This document shows positions 45,143 through 52,903 of a DNA stretch of 64,000 nucleotides, piece by piece; the first letter of the stretch is position 1; every line of letters starts with the position of its first letter. The DNA is from UBA7672 sp044224605. GTDB lineage: Bacteria; Pseudomonadota; Alphaproteobacteria; Caulobacterales; Hyphomonadaceae. Location: NCBI GenBank assembly GCA_044224605.1, contig JBGAKC010000002.1, positions 1-64,000 on the forward strand, in the 5' to 3' direction. The position numbers were made by a program, and so were the translations under genes. The notes below the pieces were generated by a model, which made no database searches, was not told where the DNA came from, and saw only the letters and a program-made list of their open reading frames with translations.

Positions 45143-47194
45143 ATGGAGTGGGACGTCTTACAGAACGCCGCTTTTGTGTCGTGCGATATTGTCTCGCACG
45201 GCGATGACGACGAACATGAGCGTCAAGTCTCACGCATTAAGCAGCTCAACGCGTGCATCTGCGAGCTCTGCGATGGCCGATTCGGCGTCGACGTGATTTG
45301 GGCGTCGGGGGGCGATGGCGGTCATCTCGCCCTTTTTGGCGCAGACAAGTGCAGGTTGGCGCTGCAGCTCATTTTGCGACTGAGGAGTTGGGCGGAGACA
45401 AGTGAGGCTGGACCTGGCAATTTCCCTCTGCGGCTCCGGCTGGCCGCTCACTTCGGTCAGGTGTCGGTGATCGAGGGGGCGGACGGGCGCAGGGAGCTGG
45501 TCGGAGACGGCATCAACACATGCGGCGGCATCATCAAGTTCGCGCCGGTCGGGCAGGCCATCGTCACGCGTCCGTTTCGCGATCTTTGTGAAGCGGATGG
45601 AAGCAACCAGACCGATGAACTGGTAAAGAGCACGCGCTTCGGCCGCGAACAGCAAGTCTATCTCAAGCACGACCGGGCAATGCTGATCGCGCCATTGCTG
45701 TTTCCTGGCGCGGAGGATGGCCAGGCAAGCATGACCATGCTCCCGGAAAAGCAGCGTGTCGACGGCGCCATGAAGCGGCGGCGGTATTGGGCGGCGATCT
45801 ATCACGCCAAACGTCTGTTGCAGGTCGACTCGGCTGACAAAGAGGCCGTTCGAGCACTCCAGACCCTGACGCCCACTGACCTTGTCGTGCATGCGAAGGA
45901 CGGCGTCGCCGCCCACCCCCTGCTGTCGGCGCTGAACCGGCAGGCGTTGCAAGAACTCGTGCGGGCCTCCGAATTGGTCGAACGCGAGGACGGTGAAACC
46001 ATCTGCTCGCAGAACGACACGGGCGACGCGATGTTCATCGTGCTGAAGGGCGGGATCGGCGTTGCGATGCGCGCGGCGGATGAAAATGGCGTCCCTGCGC
46101 CCCTCAGCATTCGCTTTGGAGAGGGCGATATTGTAGGCGAGCTGGCGCTGGCTCTTAATCGGCGGCGCACCGCCACCTTGCAGGCGATCGGGTCGACGGC
46201 TTTCCTGTCGATCAACTATGCAACGCTCACCAACCTTATCAAGACCGCTTCCGTGTCCGACCGACTGGAACGCGTGTTCAAGGATTTCCTGCTGGAGCGC
46301 TCGTTGCGCTTTGTCTGCCAGAATGCGCCTTATCTATCGAAGGGGCCGCACGCGCCGCTCGCGCGACAGACCGATCCGTGGGAGATTCTGGCGGGCAACG
46401 CGCACCAGTATAAGCTCGGCTGGGATGAGGCGGCGCAGCAGCTGTCCTCGAAGGAGCGCTTCTCGGAGCCTGGGGTTTACATTCTCGCCGGCGGGGCGCT
46501 TGTCGAAAGCACGCAGAACGAATTCGTGCCGAAGCGTCTGGATGCCGAAAATCTCCCCCTGGTGTGCGTGAATTTGCCGGGAGTGCTGGTGAGCGCCATG
46601 CACCCGTTCCAGATCGATCTTGCAGCTGGCGGACCGGTGGTGAACCTTGTTCGCATTTCCGATCGATCGCTTCGCGCGTTCGGTCCCAACGTATTCTCCA
46701 GCCTGGTCGACCAGCTCAAGAGGCAGTTGGCCTCGCAATTCGCGCTGGATGTCTTCATCAGCTATTCGCATCGCGACGAAGCCGTCGCCTCAGCCTGGCG
46801 TAGAGCACTCGAGGGTGCGGGCCTGCGGGTCTACATGGGGCGTCCGGACCCAATGCGAAAATTCAAGAAGGAGATCGAGCTCGCTCTTGCTGAAGCGCTG
46901 GTGATGATCCCGTTCGTTTCGGAGCGCGCGACAGGTCCTTCGGGAGAGGCAGGCTGGGTCCAGCGGGAAATTGCCTATCGCCGGACCTTGTTCGATGAAG
47001 ACCACAGCAACATTCTGCCGATCGAATTGACGCCTGGCCTGGCCGCTGTGTTTGCCGACGGCTTCTCCGCCGTGCCGGCGCCCGAGGGTAGGCTGGAAAG
47101 GGTTGCGGAAGTCATCGACGCCATCAGCGAGGTCAGGGATGGCAAGCGCGCGCCGCCCTTTGCGACCGGGTTGCCGGCGGATTTGCAGCTCTAA
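45143..47194 (+). CDS. Cyclase-like / cyclic-nucleotide-binding / TIR fusion protein (Pycsar-like)
   Basis: This 683-residue protein joins three signalling parts. Residues 8-175 resemble a class III nucleotidyl cyclase: FVSCDIVSHG with metal Asp15, SGGDGGHLALF with Asp58, and ELVGDGINTCGG with Asn125. The usual transition-state arginine and the adenine-selecting lysine are missing. Residues 260-380 form a cyclic-nucleotide-binding domain whose phosphate cassette is intact (FGEGDIVGELALALNRRRTATL: Glu333, Arg342, Thr343). Residues 405-515 look like a second degenerate beta-roll. Residues 534-655 are a TIR domain (LDVFISYSHRDE; candidate NADase Glu609 in GWVQREI). In Pycsar defence, a cyclase and a cyclic-nucleotide-gated TIR effector are two proteins; here they are one. 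A TTG at 45119 is an alternative start. Confidence 0.85.
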   Translation: MEWDVLQNAAFVSCDIVSHGDDDEHERQVSRIKQLNACICELCDGRFGVDVIWASGGDGGHLALFGADKCRLALQLILRLRSWAETSEAGPGNFPLRLRLAAHFGQVSVIEGADGRRELVGDGINTCGGIIKFAPVGQAIVTRPFRDLCEADGSNQTDELVKSTRFGREQQVYLKHDRAMLIAPLLFPGAEDGQASMTMLPEKQRVDGAMKRRRYWAAIYHAKRLLQVDSADKEAVRALQTLTPTDLVVHAKDGVAAHPLLSALNRQALQELVRASELVEREDGETICSQNDTGDAMFIVLKGGIGVAMRAADENGVPAPLSIRFGEGDIVGELALALNRRRTATLQAIGSTAFLSINYATLTNLIKTASVSDRLERVFKDFLLERSLRFVCQNAPYLSKGPHAPLARQTDPWEILAGNAHQYKLGWDEAAQQLSSKERFSEPGVYILAGGALVESTQNEFVPKRLDAENLPLVCVNLPGVLVSAMHPFQIDLAAGGPVVNLVRISDRSLRAFGPNVFSSLVDQLKRQLASQFALDVFISYSHRDEAVASAWRRALEGAGLRVYMGRPDPMRKFKKEIELALAEALVMIPFVSERATGPSGEAGWVQREIAYRRTLFDEDHSNILPIELTPGLAAVFADGFSAVPAPEGRLERVAEVIDAISEVRDGKRAPPFATGLPADLQL

Positions 47195-47431
47195 GGGCGG
47201 TCGCAGAAACGTTTCCCGGGTGCAGCTGGATATCGCCAGATTGGTCGCGGGGAAGGGCCTTTCGATGACAACTCGGGCGAAGCGCTGTAGCCGCCACGCA
47301 TGACCGGCATGCCAGCCGTGGCCAGGATTGACCGCCCGGAGGCGATCATATGTGATTCGTCATCGCTTTCTTGCGTTATCCCTGCGCGGGTGCATAGACG
47401 ATTGGCTTGTGATGGCGCACGTGGGAAGCCG

Positions 47432-47824
47432 ATGACCCTGCAGGAATTCACGCCCGAGAATGCCCTCGAGGATGCGATCCTTGATACCAAGCGTGGCCGC
47501 ATTCATTTTGACACCTTGTTCGGAGTGATCGCGGACCTCAATCTCCTGATCCCGAGCAAGACCAAGGTGGAGGCCGACTTCAGCGGGTTTAGCCCGCTCC
47601 TGCTCGAGAATGAAGCAGCGCCGTTCGTGGCCGCATTCTCGTCCTTAAGCCGACCGGCGATCTACAAGGACGCCGCAGCTTATGTGCTCCAAATGAACGG
47701 GCGAGATTTTGTCCTTCGACTTCCCCCGCAGTTCGGCATCATGCTCAATCCAGGATATGTGGTTCAGATGGCAATCCCGCGCGAGACGGTCGCTGACCTG
47801 AAGCAGAGGTTCAGGACTGACTAG
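47432..47824 (+). CDS. SseB-like family protein
   Basis: The 130-residue product starts after GGGAAG. It has NALEDAILDTKRGRIHFDTLF at the N-terminus, PLLLENEAAPFVAAFSSLSR mid-chain and a final GIMLNPGYVVQMAIP. These match the SseB N-terminal domain order of a strand-helix core ending in an 'LNPG' motif. The function of that domain is unclear; it is seen in secretion and enhanced-serine-sensitivity proteins. It follows the cyclase-TIR gene on the same strand after 237 bases, so a shared function is possible but not shown. Confidence 0.65.
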   Translation: MTLQEFTPENALEDAILDTKRGRIHFDTLFGVIADLNLLIPSKTKVEADFSGFSPLLLENEAAPFVAAFSSLSRPAIYKDAAAYVLQMNGRDFVLRLPPQFGIMLNPGYVVQMAIPRETVADLKQRFRTD

Positions 47825-47857
47825 CCGTCTCGAGCTTGTCGAGAGAATGGCTGTTTT
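47823..47857 (+). terminator. Hairpin after the SseB-like gene
   Basis: TCTCGA/TCGAGA with a GCTTG loop, flanked by AGCC/GGCT, then GTTTT. It begins at the stop codon of the SseB-like gene and is a probable Rho-independent terminator. Confidence 0.6.
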
Positions 47858-48023
47858 CAGCGAGGTCCCGCCTGACTTGCAGGGAGGGGACGAGCGGCAA
47901 CTGACGAGCGACGTTGCCGTAGGAAAGAGAGTGGCGGGGGTCGGCGTTGGTGGACCTATCCGGCCATTCAGAACGCCGGTCCGGCCGCCGCCTCACGCGC
48001 AACTCCAAGCCGCCAAGAGAGAA

Positions 48024-48617
48024 CTACTTCCAGCCACGGACCTTGGCAAAAGTCCGCTGCGCAAGTTCGGCCCTGCTCAAAGCCTCGAACAGGTCTAATA
48101 CGCTGGAGGTCGCGCTCTCATCTGTATCGAACCGAGCCTTGATCGTTCCTAGAAGATGCTTGCGCAATGCCACATCTGTTTGTTCGTCGCCCGCGAGCTT
48201 CTGGCGATCGGCGAGGGGAAGATCAGACCAAAGCTTGCGGATGACCGTGGCCGATTCACCCACGTAATCGACCGCGTCTGGCTCCTCAACGAGGAAGTCG
48301 AGAAAGAGGAGGGTGAAGAGGCCTGCCGCCTCCCCTGCCTCAGTCGACCAGCCGTGTTTGTCGGCGCATAGGTCGATCCCATCTTCAATTCTGTACCAGA
48401 AGGAATCACGAAGGGACTTGGCCTGATCCCGGACGTAGATGTCCTCTTCTAGATCGGCGAGCCATTCATCGGCAGCTTCGCGAACTATGCAGTAAAGTTC
48501 GCCCCGCTGGGCTTGCGACAGGCCTGGATAAGCAATTTCCTCGCGATCAGCGCGAGCCCATGCAGGCATGCCGAGCCCCACGGCGAGAGACAGGCAGAGC
48601 GCCAAACGTGTGATCAT
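48024..48617 (-). CDS. Secreted hypothetical protein
   Basis: The 197-residue product has a signal peptide (MITRLALCLSLAVGLGMPAWA) and a helical, acidic mature part. The start was chosen at the ATG that opens the signal peptide, with GAGG upstream. An upstream in-frame ATG at 48647 would add ten residues. Two cysteines (YCIVRE and DLCADK) could form a disulfide. No family is recognised. It is convergent with the SseB-like gene inside the accessory segment. Confidence 0.65.
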   Translation of the reverse strand: MITRLALCLSLAVGLGMPAWARADREEIAYPGLSQAQRGELYCIVREAADEWLADLEEDIYVRDQAKSLRDSFWYRIEDGIDLCADKHGWSTEAGEAAGLFTLLFLDFLVEEPDAVDYVGESATVIRKLWSDLPLADRQKLAGDEQTDVALRKHLLGTIKARFDTDESATSSVLDLFEALSRAELAQRTFAKVRGWK

Positions 48618-48866
48618 ATCTGTTTGCCTCGCGAAAACAGCTACCATTACAGGGAAGATTGGCAGGCTTGCCCGTGGCGTTCAAGAATCTGTCGACCGTG
48701 CTATCCCGCCAAACTCCGCGGGCTCAATCCACCTCTTGATTTGGAGGGGACCAAGCGCAACGCGTGAACGTCTCAATTGGGCGGCTTCCTGTCTTAGAGC
48801 CTACCGATCACTAACGGCTGCATTGGACCGGTCCTGTCACTGAAAACTGCGCATATTTTTCGGCGA
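48618..48866. other. Gap without a recognisable gene
   Basis: Only shadow frames cross this interval. It contains the promoter region of the secreted protein gene on the minus strand. I see no further structure before the right repeat element. Confidence 0.55.
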
Positions 48867-48905
48867 ACATAACTATACCCGCCGGCCCTGCGGCCGGGGG
48901 TTTTT
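48867..48905 (-). repeat. Palindromic REP-like element, right copy, with T-run
   Basis: Read on the minus strand: CCCCCGGCC-GCAG-GGCCGG, then CGGGTATAGTTATGTTCG. This matches the left copy at 40682 in stem and flank (about 30 of 37 positions) but in opposite orientation. On the plus strand the hairpin is followed by TTTTT, so it can also serve as a terminator ahead of the FAD dehydrogenase gene. Confidence 0.55.
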
Positions 48906-48980
48906 CGTTTGCGGCTTCTGCTGTATGAGCCCGGCCATGGTCTGGCGTGCGATGTGCCGCCCCCATGGGAACTGACACCG

Positions 48981-50615
48981 ATGCTCCGCATCCAGGAACT
49001 GAAACTGCCGCTCGATCATCCCGAGCCCGCGCTCCGCCAGGCGATCATCAAACGCCTCTCGATCTCCGACCAGGCGCTTGTCTCCTTCACCGTCTTCAAG
49101 CGCGCTTACGACGCCCGCAAGACCTCGGCGATCCAGTTGATCTACACGATCGATGCCCAGGTGAAGGACGAAGCCTCCGTCCTCAAGCGGCTGGAAAAAG
49201 ACAAGCAGATCGGCCGCTCGCCGGACATCTCCTACAAGCAGGTCGCCAAGGCGCCGCCCGGAACTTCGCGCCCTGTCGTCATCGGCATGGGCCCGTGCGG
49301 GCTCTTCGCCGGGCTCATCCTCGCCGAGATGGGCTTCAACCCGATCATCCTCGAACGCGGCAAGATCGTTCGCGAGCGCACGGTCGACACGTTCAAGTTC
49401 TGGCGCAAGGCCGTGCTCAATCCCGCCTCCAACGCCCAGTTCGGCGAAGGCGGCGCAGGCACCTTCTCCGACGGCAAGCTCTATTCCCAGATCAAGGACC
49501 CTCGCCATCTCGGCCGAAAGGTGCTCACCGAATTCGTCGAGGCCGGCGCGCCCGAGGAAATCCTCTACGTCTCCAAACCCCACATCGGCACTTTCCGCCT
49601 CGTGTCGATGATCGAGCACATGCGCGAGAAGATCGAGAAGCTCGGCGGCGAGATCCGCTTCCAGCACCAGGTCACTGACATCCTGCTGCACGACCGTTCC
49701 AGCCAGAAACACATTGCCGGTGTCGTCCTCGCCAATGGCGAGACCATCGAGACTACCCACGTCGTCATGGCGCTCGGCCACTCCGCCCGCGACACGTTCG
49801 AAATGCTCCACAATCGTGGCGTCTTCTTCGAGGCGAAGCCCTTCTCCATCGGTGTCCGCATCGAACACCCGCAATCGATCATCGACTGCGCCCGTTTCGG
49901 CGAAAAGAACGCAGGCCACCCCATCCTCGGCGCTGCCGACTACAAGCTCGCCCATCACGCCAGCAACGGTCGCAGCGTCTATTCCTTCTGCATGTGCCCG
50001 GGTGGCACGGTCGTGGCCGCGGCCTCCGAAGAAGGCCGCCTCGTCACCAACGGCATGAGCCAGTATTCGCGGAAGGAGCGCAACGCCAACGCCGGCATCG
50101 TCGTCGGCGTCACGCCGGAGGACTTCCCCGGCGACGCAAAGACCAACCCGCTCGCCGGGATCGCCTTCCAGCGCCATTGGGAAGAGCGGGCCTTCATAGC
50201 AGGCGGCTCCAGCTGGATGGCCCCCGCCCAGCTCGTCGGCGACTTCCTGGCCCAGCGCCCCTCCACCGAACTCCGCTCGGTGACCCCGTCCTACAAGCCC
50301 GGCGTCACGATGACGGATCTCACTCTCTGCCTTCCCGAATACGCTACCGTGGCCATGCGCGAAGCGCTGCAGGCTTTCGGCCGCCAGATCCAGGACTTCT
50401 CGATGGACGACGCCGTCATGACCGGCGTCGAAACGCGCACATCAAGCCCCGTCCGCATGACGCGCGGCCAGGACTTCCAGTCGCTTAATGTCAAAGGACT
50501 TTATCCCGCCGGAGAAGGCGCCGGTTATGCCGGCGGCATCCTCTCTGCGGCGGTCGATGGCATCAAGGTCGCTGAAGCGGTCGCGCTCAGCACGACCGCC
50601 CGGGCCGCCGCCTGA
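48981..50615 (+). CDS. FAD-dependent dehydrogenase (COG2509 type)
   Basis: The 544-residue flavoprotein has an N-terminal RNA-binding-like segment (LRIQELKLPLDHPEPALRQAIIKRL). The Rossmann FAD motif is VVIGMGPCGLFAGLILAEMG (about 100-120), followed by QFGEGGAGTFSDGKL, which is diagnostic for this family. The C-terminal YPAGEGAGYAGGI closes the FAD site. The family is widespread but its substrate is unknown. The start at 48981 begins the conserved LRIQELKL sequence. Confidence 0.9.
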   Translation: MLRIQELKLPLDHPEPALRQAIIKRLSISDQALVSFTVFKRAYDARKTSAIQLIYTIDAQVKDEASVLKRLEKDKQIGRSPDISYKQVAKAPPGTSRPVVIGMGPCGLFAGLILAEMGFNPIILERGKIVRERTVDTFKFWRKAVLNPASNAQFGEGGAGTFSDGKLYSQIKDPRHLGRKVLTEFVEAGAPEEILYVSKPHIGTFRLVSMIEHMREKIEKLGGEIRFQHQVTDILLHDRSSQKHIAGVVLANGETIETTHVVMALGHSARDTFEMLHNRGVFFEAKPFSIGVRIEHPQSIIDCARFGEKNAGHPILGAADYKLAHHASNGRSVYSFCMCPGGTVVAAASEEGRLVTNGMSQYSRKERNANAGIVVGVTPEDFPGDAKTNPLAGIAFQRHWEERAFIAGGSSWMAPAQLVGDFLAQRPSTELRSVTPSYKPGVTMTDLTLCLPEYATVAMREALQAFGRQIQDFSMDDAVMTGVETRTSSPVRMTRGQDFQSLNVKGLYPAGEGAGYAGGILSAAVDGIKVAEAVALSTTARAAA

Positions 50616-50617
50616 TC

Positions 50618-50902
50618 TCAGTCTTCGCTGCGGTTGCGCAGCATGATCACCGCGGCCACCACCGCGCCGACAGCGGCGCCGATCGCCAGCGTGCGGAGCG
50701 GATGCTCCTTCACTTCGCGTACCACGAACTTGGCCGCCTTCCGGCCGCCACGCACCGCATTGTCCGCCACGTCGCTGGCGAACTCGCCCGCGTCGTCCAG
50801 CGCCCGCCGCGCCCTTTCAGAGAATTCCGACATGTCTTCCGCCACCCTTCCGGCCAGCCCACTGACCGATCCATTGTTTTCCGTCTTGCGCGCCGTCACC
50901 AT
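50618..50902 (-). CDS. DUF883/ElaB-YqjD-like membrane-anchored protein
   Basis: This 94-residue protein has a long amphipathic helix (about 15-60). The typical family end follows: VVREVKEHPLRTLAIGAAVGAVVAAVIMLR, a C-tail membrane anchor with the VKEHPLR motif. E. coli YqjD and ElaB bind ribosomes at the inner membrane in stationary phase. A similar role is possible but unproven here. Confidence 0.85.
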   Translation of the reverse strand: MVTARKTENNGSVSGLAGRVAEDMSEFSERARRALDDAGEFASDVADNAVRGGRKAAKFVVREVKEHPLRTLAIGAAVGAVVAAVIMLRNRSED

Positions 50903-50993
50903 GATCTCATCTCCGACTTATCCGGTTTCTAATGTCCGGTGGAGATCTTCGTTCCCGGCTGACGCAAGCCTTGCGCCAAGCTAACCTGCATGC

Positions 50994-51449
50994 ATGGCCA
51001 CTGCCCAGCAGCAACTCGATGGTTTCCTGCAAAAGTATACGCCGGAGATGGCTAAACTCGGCCACGCGGCGATCACCCATCTGCGAAAACGCCTGCCGGG
51101 TGCAGTGACGCTGGTCTATGACAATTACAACGCCTTGGCCGTCGGCTTCGGACCGCCGGGCGGGAAAGTCTCGCAGATACCGTTGTCGGTTGCGCTCTAT
51201 CCGCGCTGGGCGACCTTGTTTCTGATGTACGGCACATCACTTGATGACCCTGAAGGCCTGCTCGAGGGCAAGGGGGCGCGCATTCGCTCGATCCGTCTTG
51301 CCGATGGCCTGAAGACGCTGAAGAGCGAGCCGGTCGACCAGCTGATCTCGGCTGCGGTCATGCAGGCGAACTGGAAGCTCGATCCTCGCGCCAAAGGCGA
51401 GCTGATCATCCAGTCGATCTCGCCGAAACAGCGCCCCCGCACACCCTGA
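50994..51449 (+). CDS. DUF1801 (YdhG-like) protein
   Basis: This 151-residue cytoplasmic protein matches the DUF1801 fold: LDGFLQKYTPEMAKLGHAAI, then LVYDNYNALAVGFGP, and DPEGLLEGKGARIRSIRL. The fold is related to iron-chaperone frataxin-like proteins of Gram-positive bacteria, but its function is unknown. A second DUF1801 protein ends the nearby SRPBCC operon. Confidence 0.85.
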   Translation: MATAQQQLDGFLQKYTPEMAKLGHAAITHLRKRLPGAVTLVYDNYNALAVGFGPPGGKVSQIPLSVALYPRWATLFLMYGTSLDDPEGLLEGKGARIRSIRLADGLKTLKSEPVDQLISAAVMQANWKLDPRAKGELIIQSISPKQRPRTP

Positions 51450-51492
51450 TCTGCCCTCCTCCAAAAAACTTCGAGCGGGGTCCTTGCCTTCC

Positions 51493-51525
51493 ATAACTGT
51501 GTGGTTATTATAACCACGTGGTTAT
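51493..51525 (+). promoter_or_regulatory. Two tandem palindromic operators before the ArsR gene
   Basis: ATAACCACGTGGTTAT (51510-51525) is a perfect 16-base palindrome. ATAACTGTGTGGTTAT (51493-51508) is a near copy with centres 17 bases apart. They end 12 bases before the ArsR start and fit autoregulation by its dimer. GTGGTTA-TTA-TAACCAC also links the two halves. Confidence 0.75.
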
Positions 51526-51537
51526 GGATAGACAGCA

Positions 51538-51894
51538 ATGACGCCATCCGAACGCCTTGACGCAACCTTCGCTGCTCTCGCCGACCCGACGCGCCGCGCG
51601 ATCCTCGCCCGGCTCGCACGGGGCAACGCCTCGGTGGCCGAGCTCGCCGAACCTTTCGCCATGAGCCAGCCGGCCATTTCGAAACACCTCAAGGTGCTCG
51701 AGAACGCCGGCCTTATCTCGACGGCTCATGACGCCCAGCGCCGCCCGCGCCGCATCGAAGGCGCGCGTCTCGGAGAGGCCACCGCCTGGCTCGAGGAATA
51801 CCGGCAGTTCTGGGAACGCCGCTACAGCGCCCTCGACGAGCTGCTGGGCCAGCTTCAGGCCAAGCCCCCGAAATCTCCCCGCAAACGCCACTAG
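51538..51894 (+). CDS. ArsR-family winged-helix regulator
   Basis: The 118-residue regulator has ALADPTRRAILARLARGNASVAELAEPFAMSQPAISKHLKVLENAGLI, a classic ArsR helix-turn-helix. No paired cysteines are present, so it is not a metal sensor of the ArsR/SmtB type. It belongs to the subgroup that controls AHSA1/SRPBCC operons. It leads the operon to 54368 and probably represses it through the tandem palindromes. Confidence 0.93.
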   Translation: MTPSERLDATFAALADPTRRAILARLARGNASVAELAEPFAMSQPAISKHLKVLENAGLISTAHDAQRRPRRIEGARLGEATAWLEEYRQFWERRYSALDELLGQLQAKPPKSPRKRH

Positions 51895-51904
51895 GAGAAT
51901 CAAG

Positions 51905-52351
51905 ATGGCATCCGTTCAGAAGATTTCCCCTTTCCTCATGTTCGACGGACCTGTCGATGAAGCGGCGAAGTTCTACGTCTCCGTCTTCCCGAACTCTGAG
52001 ATCAAATCGGTCAATTCAATGTCGGCGACCATCGTCGCGAACGGGACCGAGATCCTGATGTTCAATGGCGGCTCGCACTTCAAGTTCACGCCCGGCATCT
52101 CGCTCTTCGTGAAGTGCAAGGACCAGGCTGAGGTCGACCTCTACTGGAACAAGTTCGTCGTTGGCGGCGGCCGCGAAGACAATTGCGGATGGCTGCAGGA
52201 CAAGTGGGGCGTCTCCTGGCAGATCATCCCCGATGCGCTGGGCCGCTACCTTGGCGATCCTGACCGCGAGAAAGCCAATCGCGCCCTGCAGGCGATGCTG
52301 AAGATGAAGAAGATCATCGTCGCCGATCTCGAAGCGGCGGCCGCAGACTGA
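51905..52351 (+). CDS. VOC family protein (PhnB-like)
   Basis: The 148-residue protein reads ISPFLMFDGPVDEAAKFYVSVFPNSEI at its start and DKWGVSWQIIPDAL near the end, a pattern of PhnB/3-demethylubiquinone methyltransferase-like VOC proteins. The metal ligands of true glyoxalases are not obvious. It lies 10 bases after the ArsR gene with AGGAGAATCAAG as ribosome-binding site. Confidence 0.9.
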   Translation: MASVQKISPFLMFDGPVDEAAKFYVSVFPNSEIKSVNSMSATIVANGTEILMFNGGSHFKFTPGISLFVKCKDQAEVDLYWNKFVVGGGREDNCGWLQDKWGVSWQIIPDALGRYLGDPDREKANRALQAMLKMKKIIVADLEAAAAD

Positions 52352-52386
52352 CCTCCCCGAAACAACAAACAACAGAGGAAACGTCC

Positions 52387-52902
52387 ATGATCCGCAAGAT
52401 CGAGAAGGCCCAGGTCTCCCTTCCCAGCGACACGGAAGTCCGCGTCACGCGCGACTTCGCAGCGCCCCGCACGCTGGTCTGGCAGGCCCACACCGACCCG
52501 AAGCTCGTCCCGCGCTGGATGCTCGGCCCGCCGGGTTGGTCGATGCCGGTGTGCGAAATGGATGTCCGCCCCGGCGGCAAGTATCGCTGGCGCTGGCGCT
52601 CGGATGAAAACGGCAAGGAGTTCGGCTTCTTCGGCGAGTTCAGCGACGTCGACGCGCCCGGCAAGCTTGCCCACACCGAGTACTACGACCCGGGTGACAT
52701 CGGCGGCGCAATGCCCACGGAGAACCCCGCGAAGATTCGCACCACCTTCACCGAGAAGAACGGCGTCACCACCCTCGTCACGCTGATGGATTTCGGATCG
52801 AAGGAACTGCGTGACGCCGCCGTCTCCACCGGTATGACCGACGGCATGGAGATGGGTTACGAACGTCTCGACATGCTGTTCGCCGAAGTCCAGGGAGGCT
52901 GA
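52387..52902 (+). CDS. SRPBCC/AHSA1 family protein, paralogue 1
   Basis: The 171-residue protein has the START-like fold: TEVRVTRDFAAPRTLVWQAHTDP, then WMLGPPGWSMPVCEMDVRPGGKYRWRWR, and a C-terminal GMTDGMEMGYERLD helix. Relatives stabilise client proteins (AHA1) or bind hydrophobic ligands in a deep cavity. It is first of three tandem paralogues in the ArsR operon, and is nearly identical in plan to the second copy. Confidence 0.9.
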   Translation: MIRKIEKAQVSLPSDTEVRVTRDFAAPRTLVWQAHTDPKLVPRWMLGPPGWSMPVCEMDVRPGGKYRWRWRSDENGKEFGFFGEFSDVDAPGKLAHTEYYDPGDIGGAMPTENPAKIRTTFTEKNGVTTLVTLMDFGSKELRDAAVSTGMTDGMEMGYERLDMLFAEVQGG

Positions 52903-52903
52903 G

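Noticed and set aside
40716..48866. Prophage or integrative element
   Set aside because: No integrase, recombinase, structural phage gene or tRNA-derived attachment site is visible. Only the bracketing repeats suggest mobility.
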